Source of the DNA: Diplonema papillatum
Taxonomy: Eukaryota > Euglenozoa > Diplonemea > Diplonemida > Diplonemidae
Direction: 5' to 3'
Assembly: GCA_030068145.1 (NCBI GenBank)
Contig: JAPJBO010000124.1
Span: 124,001 to 188,000 of the forward strand
Length of the DNA stretch: 64,000 bases
Shown: positions 1 through 11,017 of the stretch, piece after piece
Position numbering within the stretch: position 1 is the first letter of the stretch
How the letters are laid out: every line of letters begins with the position of its first letter
The notes under the pieces: generated by a model
Databases searched by the model: none
Told to the model about the DNA's origin: nothing
What the model saw: only the letters and a program-made list of their open reading frames with translations
Translations under genes and position numbers: made by a program

Positions 1-3000
1 TGAAGCTGCACGTGCTCGAGGGTCCGCTTGTCGTCGACGGCAGCCTCCGAGAACAGCCGCAGCTGGTTTGACAACCGGTCGGACGCCGCTTTACTCTCGG
101 CCTGCTGCGCCGCTAGGCGGGCGGACGCGGCTTGCTTTTCCTTGCCGATGGTTTCGCGCCACATTTCGACCGCGGCCTCGTGCGCCTCGGCCGCGGCCTT
201 GGCTTGGCGCCGCGCCTGCTGCTGCTCCTGCTTCAGCGTGTCGACGGTGGACTGCAGGTGGCGGATCTTTTCACCGGCCAGGCGGTCGGCCTGGGCCCTG
301 CCTTTGCTCACGCCGGCCTCCTCCGCGCGCCTGTTGTCACGCCGGGCTTCTTCGATCTCCTGCCGGTGCTGCTCCTGCAGCGTGGCGCGCTCCTTGATGC
401 CCGCCTCCTGGTGACGCTGCAGCTCGGCCTTCAGCGATTCGACCTGAAGCGATGTTGGGGATAAAGTCATCGTTTAAAGGGGGGGGGGGTCGAATAATAA
501 CAGCTGTGTTATTATTCGATTTGTCGAATACTGAAAAAAGTTCCGGGTAGCTGAACAGTAGCAGGATCAAATCGTGGTAGTGTTTTTAGACAGCCAGACG
601 TGTGTCAAAATAACTGTTATTATTCGACGTCCCCCCCTTTAGCTTCGGGCAGAAGCCTTCTCATGTGTTTGAAGTTGTGGATCAAGCCCTCGTCGCCCTA
701 TATTTTCTACTGCTTGTGCGCACATAATAAGTGAATTTGTGCTGCACGGAACACCCACAAGGCACAATCCAAGTGACCGACCGGACTCCATTTGTTTCAT
801 GTGAAAAAAAGAGTCCGACGTTGCAATTCATTTGAGGTGTATTTAACGAGCGATCGTGCTTGCCCTGAATTCAAGAGTTTGAACATTTTGCCGGTCTTTG
901 ACTTTTTGGCTGATGGTTCGCGCGTTTCATCTGCCATCGATCCTTTATCACACCATGGGCAAGATGGCGGTCCTCCGTCTTCCCTTGCTATATGGAGCCC
1001 AGCCTCTGAAAATCAATTTCACCTTGTTTTACCCTGTTTATTTTCCCGGCTGCGAATTCTGATCGACCACCAAAAAAGAACAGGCACCGGAGCACGAGCA
1101 ATTTTTTTCATGTGTTCTGGTTAAAGCGCTGGCAACGTTCTTTTTAGCTGCAACAAATACTGCTTGTGTCCTACGCAAGGGCGGCCTGAAAATGTGTCCA
1201 GGGGATTAGCTTCTATATCCACATTTGGACTGTCAGTCCACATTTGGAAAAGCCGGCGGGGAAAAAGAAGAAAATAAATGGCACTGCACCATCACCCAGG
1301 CCCCCGGCAGAGTGTGGCCAGTGTGCAATCCGAGGCGCTCAGGGCCCAGCTTTGTCGTGAAGATACGTCGCGCTGTGTTGAGCCCATTCCTGAGGGAGGA
1401 CGCAAAAGGACGCCGTTAGCGGTCCAAATTTGGAAATACTCGACGTAGCTGTTTCGACTCCGAATGGAAGGGGGGAAATATAGAGGTAAGGGGCAAATAC
1501 AATACAAGCACAATCTGATTTGTTCTTCGCTTACACCACCGTGTGTTGTTTTCTCACTCAGGACTTTTGACCTGTTGTGTTTGTGCGATTTGTCGTGTAG
1601 GGGTAGACCCGCATGACCTCACGTCCGTTCAACACGTGGTTCGGTAGTTACAGCACTTGGGATCCCTTCTGTTCTTTGTCGGGCAGCATCGTCGAGCATT
1701 TCCTTTCAAGCTGGCGCTTATGTAAAAAGAAATGTGCCGGAAACTGAGCGAATGCTCTGAATGTGTCGCGGTTCCGTAAAAGAAACTCGATGGTTTTCCT
1801 CCCCTTTCTTCTCGCACACACACCTGCATGCGCAGCGCGGATTCCTGCATCAGGACTTCTTTCTGCGACGCGGTGAGTTCGTCGCGGCGCAAGTCTTTGA
1901 GGCGCTCGAGCTCCGCTGTGACGGCGGCGACCTGCTGGCGCTCGTCGTTGCGCTCGACGCGCTGGCGGAGCGACTTGGCCTCTTTTTTCAGGTCGTGCGC
2001 CTCCTTCACCGCTGCCGCCAGCGCCTGCTTGGTCTCCTGCTCCCGCTTGTACGACTTGTCGAGCGCCGCCCGGTGGTCTCTTTCCCTCCGGGCCGCGTCT
2101 TCCTTCAGGTCGTCCAGCTGCGCCGCCGCGGCGTGCAGCTCGTCCCGCTGCTGGCTGTCGAGCAGCCGCAGCTGCAGGTGGAGAGCGTCGACCTCTTCTT
2201 GCAGGTGCAGCCGGTCTTGCTTGCCGGAGTCGAGCTCTTCCCGAAGCCGGGCCACCGCGTCGCTGTTGTCGGACGCCGCGAAGTCGTGCTCGGTGACCTG
2301 CAGGCGGAGGGCCCTAATTTCCGCGTCTTTTTCGCCGACCGCCACGGCGAGCTGCATCTCGCTCTTGTGCAGCGTCGCGCGCCAGGACTCCTCCTGCTCC
2401 GACGCCTTCCGGAGCCCCGCCGCTAGGTCCTCGGCCGCTTGCCACTTCGCATCCGCTAGCGCCTTGGTCAACGCTTCGCACTCCGCGGCGTGCCGCGTCT
2501 CAGCGTCGCCGCGGGTCAGCTGCAAGTTGGAGCAGTCTGCCTCCGCCCCCTCAAGCTTGATCTGGAGCCCGGAAATTTGCGACTCGAGCGTGCCCTTCTC
2601 CAGGCGGGCCGCCATCTCGACGTCGTTGACCTGCAGGCGCAGGGCGGTCGCCTGGGCTTCGAGCAAGGAGTTCGCCTCCGAAAGCCGCTCGTTGTCGGCC
2701 CGCAGCTTCTGCACCTTCTCCTCGAGGACGGCGCTGTGGTGGCTCTTCTCCCTCTGGATCGTCGTCGAGTCCAGCTCGAACCGCTGCAGGTCCGACCGCA
2801 GGCTGTCGATCTCCGCGTGCAGCGCTTGCTGCTTGTCCGTGTTCTGCGGGTTGGTTCATACTTTGCTCTTTTTTCCAAGACATCGCGATGTAAAGAGGGG
2901 TGAGGGGTAGGACGAGATATCGACGTAGCTGCTTCGACTCCGAATGGAAGGGAGGAAATATAGAGGTTGAGGGGCAAATCCAACACAAACACAATCTGAT

Positions 3001-5616
3001 TTGTTCTTCGCTTACACCACCGTGTGTTGCTTTCTCACTCAGGACTTTGACCTGTTGTGTTTGTGTGATTTGTCGTGTCGGGGTAGACCCGCAAGACCTC
3101 ACGTCCGTTCAACACGTGGTTCGGTAGTTACAGCACTTGGAATCCCGTCTGTTCTTTGTCGGGCAGCATCGTCGAGCATCTCCTTTCAAGCTGGCGCTTC
3201 TGTAAGAGAATTCCAGTATGCAGCTTCAAAGCAACAGCAGGTTTATCGGATTCGGAAACCCGGCTTGAAACTGCGAAACCCCATTTGAGGGCTGTGCGGA
3301 AAAGGGGCCGCGTGTGCCCTTGATAAGACATCGACCAAAGGCTGCCTCATGGGGGTTGACGACCCTACGGCACCGATCACTGCATCCAGATACGACTGGA
3401 AGAACAAGGCCCACCACCTTGGACAAGACGTTCAACACTCTCCACCTGACGCCTTTTTTTAGAGTGCAAGTTCGCTTAGGGATCCCGGGTTTTAAAGTCA
3501 CCGGGTGACCATTGTCGGAAAGGTTCCTTTTAGGTACAGTATGTTAGTGTGCGCATCGTATCTGCTGTAGTGGCAGTACGTGTGCTTGTGCGTGTATCTT
3601 TGTTGGCCTATTGCCGACTATTCGACTTATTTTAGCGCGCGCTCTTATTTCCTATGTGATTTGCCATTTCCATGGTTCTTGTGACCGCCACCGAGTTTTT
3701 TAGAGTTATAGTTCGCTAGTCTCCTTTTTGTGAGAAAAGGCACACCTCGCGTCGTTCTGTTAGAAGTTGCTCCTCGGCTTCTGCTGCGGCCTTGCGCAGT
3801 TTGTCGGCCTGTTTTGGTGTGTGTCATTTCGGGGAGTTTGCGGAGCGTGCTGGATCTGGACTACTGTAGTGCATGACACTTAGTTTCGCCGTTCGCCCCA
3901 GGGACCCGAGAGCGGTCGGAAGCTTGTTTTTCCTAATGAACCGGGTTTGTCGCTGGCCGTGCACACCGCAGAGCGGAGACTCGGGTTGAGCTCTATTCCA
4001 CAGAATGCGCACTATTTGGCTTCGCCAAGCTCAGCCCGACAGCCAATCGGTAGCAACGAAGGTTGCGTACGCCTTCATGAACGCCGGCACTTAACAAAGC
4101 TGGACCTGTTTTCCTGGCTCGGTGGCTGAGCCGCTAGCAGACGTGGCGCGAATCACGAATCACTTACGAAGCGCAACTCGTAGCTGGTCACCATGGACGG
4201 CTTCGCCGGTGTTGCTTGCGGTTCGCATCCAGTGCAGTGGATGAATGCGAATGGCCTCGCACGGTGGGGACCAGCCTTTGAAGCGGGTGTTGAAGAAGCG
4301 GGCGTCACACCCGCTTTTCGGGTGTGACTCGGGCACACCCGCTTCTCCAACTCCAGCTTCTGAGGCTGGACTTCTATTCGCTGCTCCTTCGCGGGTTTGC
4401 GGGGTAGGGTACACGTGCTCACTCGATACAAATGCAATGCTGTCGTGTGGATAGTGCAGGGATGTGAGACATGTAGACACACCTCTTCCGCGTAATGCTC
4501 ACGAGCGATTCGTACCTCGTCTATGAGCTCTGCTGCGTGCGTTGACTTTTTGCGCTCCCGCTGCGCGGTGTGCTGCTTTACGACCTGGAAGTCGGCTCGC
4601 AGGTGGTCGGCCATGCCCTCCGCCGTGTTGAGCAGCTTGTTCTTGTCCGCCAATTCTTTGCTCAGCGCCTCGACGCGGATCGTCGCGGCTTCGAGGTCGC
4701 CCGCCAGGCGGGCGGCCGTGTCGGTCTTCGCGTCGAGCTCGCGCTTCAAACGCAGGGTCTCCTTCTGCGACTGGGCGTTGCCGGAGGCGAGGAACGACTC
4801 GATTTCGGCCCGCTCCGCCTCCTTGGCGGCCAGCTTGTCGTTCAAGACCTGCACTTCGGCGGTCTTCTCGCGCAGGCGCACTTCGACCCGCGCGGCCGCG
4901 GCGGCCTGCGCAACGCTCTTTTCCCGCTCCACGTCTAGCTGCCCTGATATCGCCTCGAGCTCAACGCCCAGGCTGTCCACCCGGGCCTGGCTCTTCTTAA
5001 CCTGCTCCTGCAGAAACGCCTGCTGCCGCACGGCGGCCGCCGCGTCGGCGCGCAGCTTGTCGGTGCCGCTGTGTGCGGTGATCTCGAACTCTGAGATGCG
5101 CGTGTTCGCCGCAGTAAGCCGCATTTCCGTCGCGTGCAGCGCGTCAACGGTGACCGTCGCCGCCTTCTTCTCGCGGGCCAGCTCGGCGTTGAGGCGGGAG
5201 ACGGCGTCCGCCAGGTCAGCGACCATGCGCTCTTTTTCCTTGAGCTCGGCCCCGCCCTCGGCGTGGCCGGCCGCTTTTGCGGCGGCGGTGCGCTCCTTCT
5301 CTTCGGCCAGCAGCTCGTTGAGCTCGGCGAAGGCGGCCTCGGACGCCTCTTTCTCCGTCTGGAAGGTGCGGAGCTGCTTCAGCAGCTCGTCCTCCCGCTG
5401 CTTGTTCAACGACGGCGCCGCCTGGCGCTGCCGCGCCTCCTGCAGCTGCTCGTCGGCCCGCTGCAGCTCGGCGCGCAGGGCGGGGACCTCCTCCCGCAGC
5501 AGCTGCATCTCGTCCACTTCGCTCTCCAAGTCCGCGATGTACGCGTGCAGCTCCGTCATCTCGTCGCGGATCGCGTCCGGCGTCATCCCCGCCAGGTTCT
5601 CCGCAGTTCGCTGCAT
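1..5616 (-). CDS. large coiled-coil protein, three exons, 3' end outside the window
   Basis: Three exons join in frame: 5616-4483 (378 codons), 2843-1824 (340 codons) and 443-1, which runs off the edge. All introns are phase 0: donors GAG|gtgtgt and CAG|gtgtgt, acceptors cgcag|AAC and ttcag|GTC. The product, over 860 residues as seen, is almost wholly Ala/Glu/Lys/Arg/Gln-rich heptad-like sequence with no globular domain, so it looks like a long rod (structural, centrosomal or Golgi type). The chosen ATG opens with MQRTAENLAGM; an in-frame TAA lies just upstream, but an upstream exon ending at GCGAG|ATG cannot be excluded. The 1.6-kb and 1.4-kb introns contain dispersed repeats (families A, B and I) and one MITE. 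Coiled coils diverge quickly, so no specific family can be named. Confidence 0.8.
475..641. mobile_element. TA-flanked MITE, copy 1
   Basis: Short element of about 165 bp in the last visible intron of the coiled-coil gene. It is bounded by TA and ends in inverted repeats: AAGGGGGG..TCGAATAATAAC on the left and GTTATTATTCGA..CCCCCCTT on the right. A second copy with the same ends and interior lies at 43729-43900. TA target duplication with terminal inverted repeats and no coding capacity is typical of Tc1/mariner-type (Stowaway-like) MITEs; that assignment is inference. Confidence 0.7.
1237..1432 (-). repeat. dispersed repeat family I, copy 1
   Basis: About 195 bp with near-inverted ends (tccacatttgg / ccaaatttgg). 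It matches 29605-29818 in opposite orientation, including the stretch around ctgagcgcc-ttgtcgtgaagat and the end motif ggtccaaatttgg. It lies inside an intron of the coiled-coil gene. Function unknown. Confidence 0.6.
1434..1733. repeat. dispersed repeat family A, copy 1
   Basis: About 300-bp repeat running from aatactcgacgtagctg to tggcgcttatgtaaaaag. Near-identical copies occur at 2921-3207 and 43993-44233, a 5'-truncated copy at 45596-45795, and a short end piece at 7648-7681. The full copies lie in introns of different genes. No inverted ends and no ORF, so it resembles an introner-like or SINE-like family. Confidence 0.7.
2921..3207. repeat. dispersed repeat family A, copy 2
   Basis: Second full copy of family A in the next intron of the same coiled-coil gene, same orientation as copy 1. 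The rest of this intron (to 4482) holds a family B end at about 3456-3513 and otherwise nothing recognisable. Confidence 0.7.
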
Positions 5617-5639
5617 CTCGCACCGACGAGCCCCCGGTT

Positions 5640-6338
5640 AGGGGGAGGTAACGGAGACAGACCCCCCTTCTGCCACCTGTGCTTTGTTCTTCTGCCACTT
5701 GTACTCGGTTGAAGCATGTCCAACTGAAAATGAGTAGCTGGCAGCGCGCGACTCGCAACTTGTGCCAAACAAAGCAGGTGAGCCGAAACGCGTGCAGGTC
5801 GAATTGTGCGAGCAACAAAGAAGTCGCGCCGAAGGATAAAGTAAGGCGGCGGTCGCGAACATGCCTATGGATATATAGACGCTGCTGGGCTCCGGTGCCC
5901 ATCCTCTCCGTGAACCGATAGCTCTCGCCTCACCTTGCAGATACAGTTGCGGCATGCTTGCTCTTGCCGAACGACAGCGCCGACACTGTGCAATGCGGAA
6001 GCCAGCTGACAATTGCCGTGAGACGCATGCGGGAGCTAAGGGGAAGAGCGAGACACTTTTAGACGAAGATGAACTGTCGCCCTTTGCTTATTTTTTGAGG
6101 GGCGGGGCGCATTTGGTTTCGCGTACTCTGAACAAGCTCCTTTTACTACACACCCTCCTCCGTGAAGCTCGTTCATTCTTACGGTTTCTCTTTATTTTCA
6201 TTTTTGTTGTGATGATTTACGCAGGATCCTTCTCGCGCCGACACTCATTTCGAAGCGAGAAAGCCCTAAATACTAGATTCGCGGTTAGCCCCTTACGGAC
6301 GGAGGACATGTTTTAAGTTGTTTGAAAAGCTCCGACCC
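5640..6338. other. intergenic, no supported gene
   Basis: Region upstream of the coiled-coil gene start. Several short ORFs exist on both strands, but none has a recognisable domain or a GC shift like the real exons. It presumably contains the promoter and 5' leader of the coiled-coil gene. Confidence 0.5.
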
Positions 6339-6339
6339 C

Positions 6340-6814
6340 AAGCTCAGAGTTCGGACACTGCGTCTCCATAGTCAAGACATGTCAGAAAGGATCCATGTTT
6401 TTGCTGCTGTGAACAGATGTGTTACGAGACCTCTTCAAGGAGCCCCAGGGTCCTCGTTTTGCTGTCATAAAAACTCTTGAGTTTGACCCAGAGTTCCCCC
6501 AGAAGGTGGCTCGATAAATCTGATGTGCCCTGAGTAACTCACGCATTCCTCTAGACTGGGTTCTGGCTTAGAGGCGTTCAGCCATAATCCATCCAGTGGT
6601 AGCATCACGACACTGTCCGATCGAACAACCGTAGATACCAGGGACTAGAAACGGGAGTTCCTCTCGTACTACCCCGTATTGCTGTCGGAATGCGCTGGCC
6701 CGATGGGCTCTCTCTCCATCAGTAGGGTAAAACCAACCTGTCTCACGACGGTCTAGACCCCTCATGTTCCCTGTTAGTAGTCTTCCCAACCTAGACAATT
6801 CTGCTTGTCTTGGT

Positions 6815-6846
<32 letters not shown>

Positions 6847-7115
6847 AACGTCGCTATGAACGCTCGGCTGCCACAAGCCAGTTATCCCTGTGGTAATTTT
6901 TCTGTCACCTCCGGCTTCATCCCTTGAACATGAAGCGAGACCAAAGGATCGTTAGGCCATGCTTTCACACCGAGATCGGTACTGAAGATCGTGTATCGAG
7001 CAAGCTTTTACGTATGCTCTACGCGAGATTTCTGCTCCCGGCTTTCTGCACCCTGAACAACTCTGCCCATAAGGGGTTAACTGAAGCTAGCGCACGTGGC
7101 TTGACAGATGCTCTG
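6340..7115 (-). rRNA. large-subunit rRNA 3' fragment
   Basis: The reverse complement contains universally conserved LSU rRNA blocks in the correct order: TTACCACAGGGATAACTGGC, TTTTTGATCCTTCGATGTCG, GACCGTCGTGAGACAGGTT, TACCCTACTGATG, AGTACGAGAGGAAC and TGAACGCCTCTAAG. These belong to the peptidyl-transferase and sarcin-ricin portion of domains V-VI. Only about 0.75 kb is present, with no recognisable 5' LSU, 5.8S or SSU sequence next to it. It is therefore an isolated fragment or pseudogene rather than a complete rDNA unit. The left boundary is set where the usual 3' tail would end; the right boundary, near the counterpart of GCACATCTGTTAA, is approximate. Confidence 0.8.
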
Positions 7116-7872
7116 TTCTAACTCTCTCTTTTTGAACTTCTTACCTCGGGTCTATTTGGACCGGTCGCGCTGCCTGCAAAATATGTCACGCTTGTAGTGC
7201 TTGCTAACAAACAAGGTAAAACGACAAACCACGAGACTGCACTTACTTGTGTCGAAGGAGACACAACCCCCACGCCGTGATAGACATGAGGCATGATGAG
7301 CCGGCAAAATAACGGGAGGGGTCCACAGTTTCTTCCAAACCCCGCTGGCAGGCCATCCAGGATAGTGTACGCTTTGCTACTTGATTGTTGAAAGGTCTGA
7401 AAGCTGAATGACCGACAAAAATGGTCAACGCTCGGGCGTGAGAAAGACACACAACAACACAAATATATCTCACTTGTGTGTGCGTCTACAAGATCTTCAG
7501 AGGACTCAACCAGAATCCTGAGCTACCCTGGGTGGTAGTGAGCACTGTGAAATACAGGTGCACAATGCCTGTTGTACTTCCGACGGCCGATGAGACGGCA
7601 ACGCACTCGGCAAACTCTTAACAAGCGAGCAGAGTCTCTTTGAGTATATCCTTTCAAGCTGGCGCTTATGTAAAAAGAAAATGAGCTGATATGCCAAAGT
7701 ACGACACAGCTGCGTTGCATCCTCCTTTGTGTGCTTCTCATCTCTTTTTCGGAAGCACGCTGTCTTCGCTCTACGTAGTTGAAGTTGGCATTGACGATAG
7801 GCGGTCGTGTGTGTTAAGAAGCCGGTGTTTTTGAGTCACCGGTAAACCGTTGAGGCGGTGGGAGAATGGGTT

Positions 7873-8130
7873 GGATATGATAAGATGCCAAAACCCCCCC
7901 CCTCCCCTTTGCACTAATAAAAACATTTTTTGACGCCATCCTATACTGTATGCCGGCCCCGAAACACTGTCTGTGCGCCGAAAACGGGCCCTAAACGGTA
8001 TTTGGCGGCCTCGGAAGGCCCACAAGTGGGCCCCGATGGTTTTCGGGGCCAGTAAGGGGTGACATCGAAAAGCATTTTATTAGTGCAGGGGGAGGGGGGT
8101 CTATTTTTGGCATCGTCTCATATGATTCCG
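7873..8130. mobile_element. foldback element with imperfect inverted repeats
   Basis: Two arms of about 65 bp, 7873-7939 and 8061-8130, are imperfect reverse complements. Both contain gatgccaaaa, a C-rich run and gcactaataaaa. The 120-bp loop is GC-rich and has no ORF. This resembles a small foldback or MITE-type element; no target duplication is clear. Confidence 0.5.
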
Positions 8131-8840
8131 AAAACGAAGGGACGGGAAAGCGAAGCTACGGTAATGCGGCACTTGCTTTCTGCCATGTACACATATTTTG
8201 TGTGCACACTTTTATTTATTGTGACGAAGAAACTTGCCGTGCGGACGTGTCATATGGTGTTGATGCACGAGGGCGGAAGGGGAAAGAAAGGAATCAGTGT
8301 ATCGAAACAGTGTATCGTGCCGCACCGGATGAGGGAAAGTAAACTCTCCTATCGGTACGATCATACAAATCCGAATGGTGATGAATTCGAAGGCGGTTCG
8401 GACTTTCGGATCTTACATCCCACTCAGAGTGTTGTACAGCCCATGAATACGAATGGATACGGTATATTGGAGGATTGAAGTCTCGCTCAGGACCCGCAGA
8501 GGCACTGTCTGACACGCACCAAGGGTTGCTTTCTTTCCAAACCTGTCACTCAGGTGGCACTTCGAGATCAAGGAAGGTTCGGGAACCCATCTCTCCAAGC
8601 ACTCCAGCATACCGCTACAACGAAGACAAACGTGTGTTCAGATAGTGAGGAATATGGTCAAAATCGAAGGGGGCGCTTCCCTACCAACAGGCACTGACTA
8701 CACGACGCAGCACTGCTGTTGCGTGCAATCAACCTTCCGGACCTCGCTGCAGAACTGACAGGTGGTCAGCAGTAGCATGTGTCGTTCTAGTTCCAGAGCA
8801 AGTCTGGAAGCAGAACAGAAGACGGGTGGCCGAAAGAAGA
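8131..8840. other. no supported feature
   Basis: Moderate-GC spacer with short ORFs on both strands (for example 8059-8478, plus strand). None has family resemblance or exon-like composition. Nothing annotated. Confidence 0.4.
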
Positions 8841-8844
8841 AGAA

Positions 8845-9025
8845 TAGTTGAGTTGCAGCTCTTGACGAAGATAGATGGAAAAAAGAAGGTGCATTTTATT
8901 CTTCGCTTTTTCTCACGAACGGGGGGTCGGTCCTGCTTTTGGCTTTGTAGGTTCTCGACTCCCCAATTGGTGGTTAGCACAAACTCAAGAGGTCTAGTCA
9001 AATATTCCCTGCAGGATTAACATAC
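8845..9025. repeat. dispersed repeat family H, copy 1
   Basis: About 180 bp beginning near gttgagttgcagctcttgac and ending near caagaggtctagtc..ctgcagga. Related copies lie at 12017-12175, 22404-22597 and 46645-46815. Non-coding and without inverted ends. Confidence 0.6.
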
Positions 9026-9482
9026 TTTCAAGAAAAAAAACACAAAACCTGCTGGTGCCAGAAAACCTCTTTTCTAAGGGCTGCCGACGGTCACTTTGTT
9101 GATGAAACTGAGCTAGCATGCGCGGTAGATAATCCCGGCAATTCAGGGAGTCAGCAGGGATATCAAACCTGACGTACATTAGACCAGACGTATGTTGACT
9201 GAACAACCCTTGGGACTCTTGGGGCCGAACTCGGGACCCTGTCCCGGAAGGACCCGAAAACCGGGGGACATTGGTTCAAAAATACTCGAGGGACTGCCTT
9301 GTGCTCATTCCGAAGGAGGCTAGAGGGGGAGAACATTTCCGGAGTTGGGGCTTGCACTGATAAACGAAGCAACGGACGATCAGCATCAACTGACCAAAGG
9401 TGATGGAAATGATAAGGCAAAAGTTTCTTGTTCTTCGCGTGTACAGGGTATAAACCTCTCTGGGGGGGGTTTTCCTGTATTA

Positions 9483-10537
9483 GGGTAGAAAGTTTTTTTT
9501 TTTGTGCCCATGTTCGCGCGCACGCAAAATTTTCCAAACCTCCGGGAAAAAAAAACTTTTGGAAAAAAAAACTTTTCAACAGGAAAGTGCAGGGGTGTAT
9601 GTAACTCGGGACCCCCGGTCCTGGGTTTTTGAAACCGCCACTTTTTTTCCAATTTTCATACAGGGGTTTTTTTTCTAACTTTCGGTGTGCATGCCCTTTT
9701 TTTCTAGGTTTGGGTTGTTAACAGGTTTGTTGTCGGAGAGGTTGGCCTGTGAAGGAAACTGGCATCTGCACCTGTGCAATCACTCTTTCCAGAAATCTGC
9801 TACAATCAGCAAACAGAAGCAGCTGACCAATCAACATGGCACATCTCAGCAAGTATGTCGGGCTCTGGGCTTTTCGACCGCGCACTGGTCGCAGATTCCA
9901 GGATGTGCGGTGCAGTAGCTGCTGCGACAACGGATTGTTACTGTGTGCAGGTCAGCTTGGCAACAATCTGGAGCCTATGCGAGATGAAACATCAGAGTCT
10001 CACTTTTCTGCGCCTTCTGCGCGGTCAAGTCACCAAATGTCCCACCAGCAGGCACACACACACACGAACCTAGGAACGATGGCCTGTGGAACTTACAGTA
10101 CTGGCCAGTAAGTTACGCCAACCGCAAAAATCGCGTTTCAGCGTAGCCTACGGCTAAGTTCCAAACTCCTGGACGATGACCAACTGTGGACTTGGCGATT
10201 TCTAGGTGACTTGCAGACTTAGAGGAGGATGCACGTCCCCTAAACGTCCTGCTGTTGGGGCCTTGTGCTTTAGAAGTATCGATTTTTTTGGTCCGCCAAA
10301 ATCACTCAGAGTATGTTAAACCCTGCCTCTAAACGCGGAAATTCGGTGTTCTTTGGTTTTGCCTGTCTCTTTTGGTGCCCCCCTGGTCCTCATGAGGACC
10401 CGAATCTTCGTTTCTCCTCTTCGGGGACGTTGTGGTAGCCAAGAAAAGTTTTTTTTCTCGAAAAGTTTTATTTTTGCGCGCGCGGAAAATTTTGGGGGTC
10501 AATATAACATGGGCACAAAAAAAAAAACTTTCTACCC
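9483..10537. mobile_element. 1,055-bp TIR transposon flanked by TTA (Harbinger-like, non-autonomous)
   Basis: The left end starts GGGTAGAAAG then a T-run and GTGCCCATGTT. The right end is its inverse, ending CTTTCTACCC. Both ends are directly flanked by TTA (9480-9482 and 10538-10540), a 3-bp target duplication. The outer ~32 bp of the arms match almost perfectly, and the next ~70 bp match loosely (CAAAATTTTCC, then AAAACTTTT blocks). The interior has no transposase-like ORF. A TTA/TAA duplication is characteristic of PIF/Harbinger elements, so a non-autonomous member is the best guess. Confidence 0.65.
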
Positions 10538-10624
10538 TTAGCACTTTTTTCGTTGGCTTCGTTTTCTCTTTCATGTGCAACCGTTGTTCCGGAAATGTTC
10601 CCGTCAGTACAGATGTACTATTAA

Positions 10625-10795
10625 GAAAGCAATACAACTACAAAGTGGGTCTTCTCTGTTGAACGCTTACGCCCGCCACTAAACCCAGATTTACCTGTGT
10701 TTCGTGTGGGCTACAGCACATTTACCTCCTTTGATCTATCACAACTGGCAGTCTCCTCAAGGATTTCCTACAAAGCAGGTTCTTGTACACTTGTG
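10625..10795. repeat. dispersed repeat family E, copy
   Basis: Repeat with blocks tacaactacaaagtgggtct, gaacgcttacgcccgccact and tttacctcctttgat. Fuller copies are at 22606-22830, 35966-36127 and 40479-40695, and a head fragment (aatactcgagggactgcc) is at 9279-9333. The copy at 35966 sits just inside an intron of the N-myristoyltransferase gene. Confidence 0.65.
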
Positions 10796-10876
10796 TGCGA
10801 AGGACCTGTTTTGTATCGTTACATGGCAGGTTCCAACGCTGCCAACTTTCTTTTTGTACTGACATGTCCAGCGTGG

Positions 10877-11017
10877 TACGTTTTCGTTGACCGCACTACC
10901 CTGAGCCCAAATCCTGGACGTGGTTTCAGGTGGCAAATTTGGCAAATGATCATGATCAGAAGGTCCTACTTGAGCGGTTCAGTTTCCTCACACATTGCAT
11001 GTGGCTAAAAAAAAAAG
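10877..11017. repeat. dispersed repeat family F, copy 1
   Basis: About 140 bp (from cgttgaccgcactaccctga to gcatgtggctaaaaaaa) that is nearly identical to 58339-58475. The second copy lies immediately downstream of a splice donor on the minus strand, so family F too has an intronic member. Confidence 0.7.

Noticed and set aside
1761..2910. Long plus-strand ORFs opposite the coiled-coil exons (also at 4523-5712)
   Set aside because: Ser/Arg- or Leu/Val-rich shadows of the real minus-strand exons, produced by high GC and codon bias; they cross the splice sites.
6568..6798. Minus-strand ORF of 76 codons
   Set aside because: It is rRNA sequence (LSU domain VI), not a coding region.
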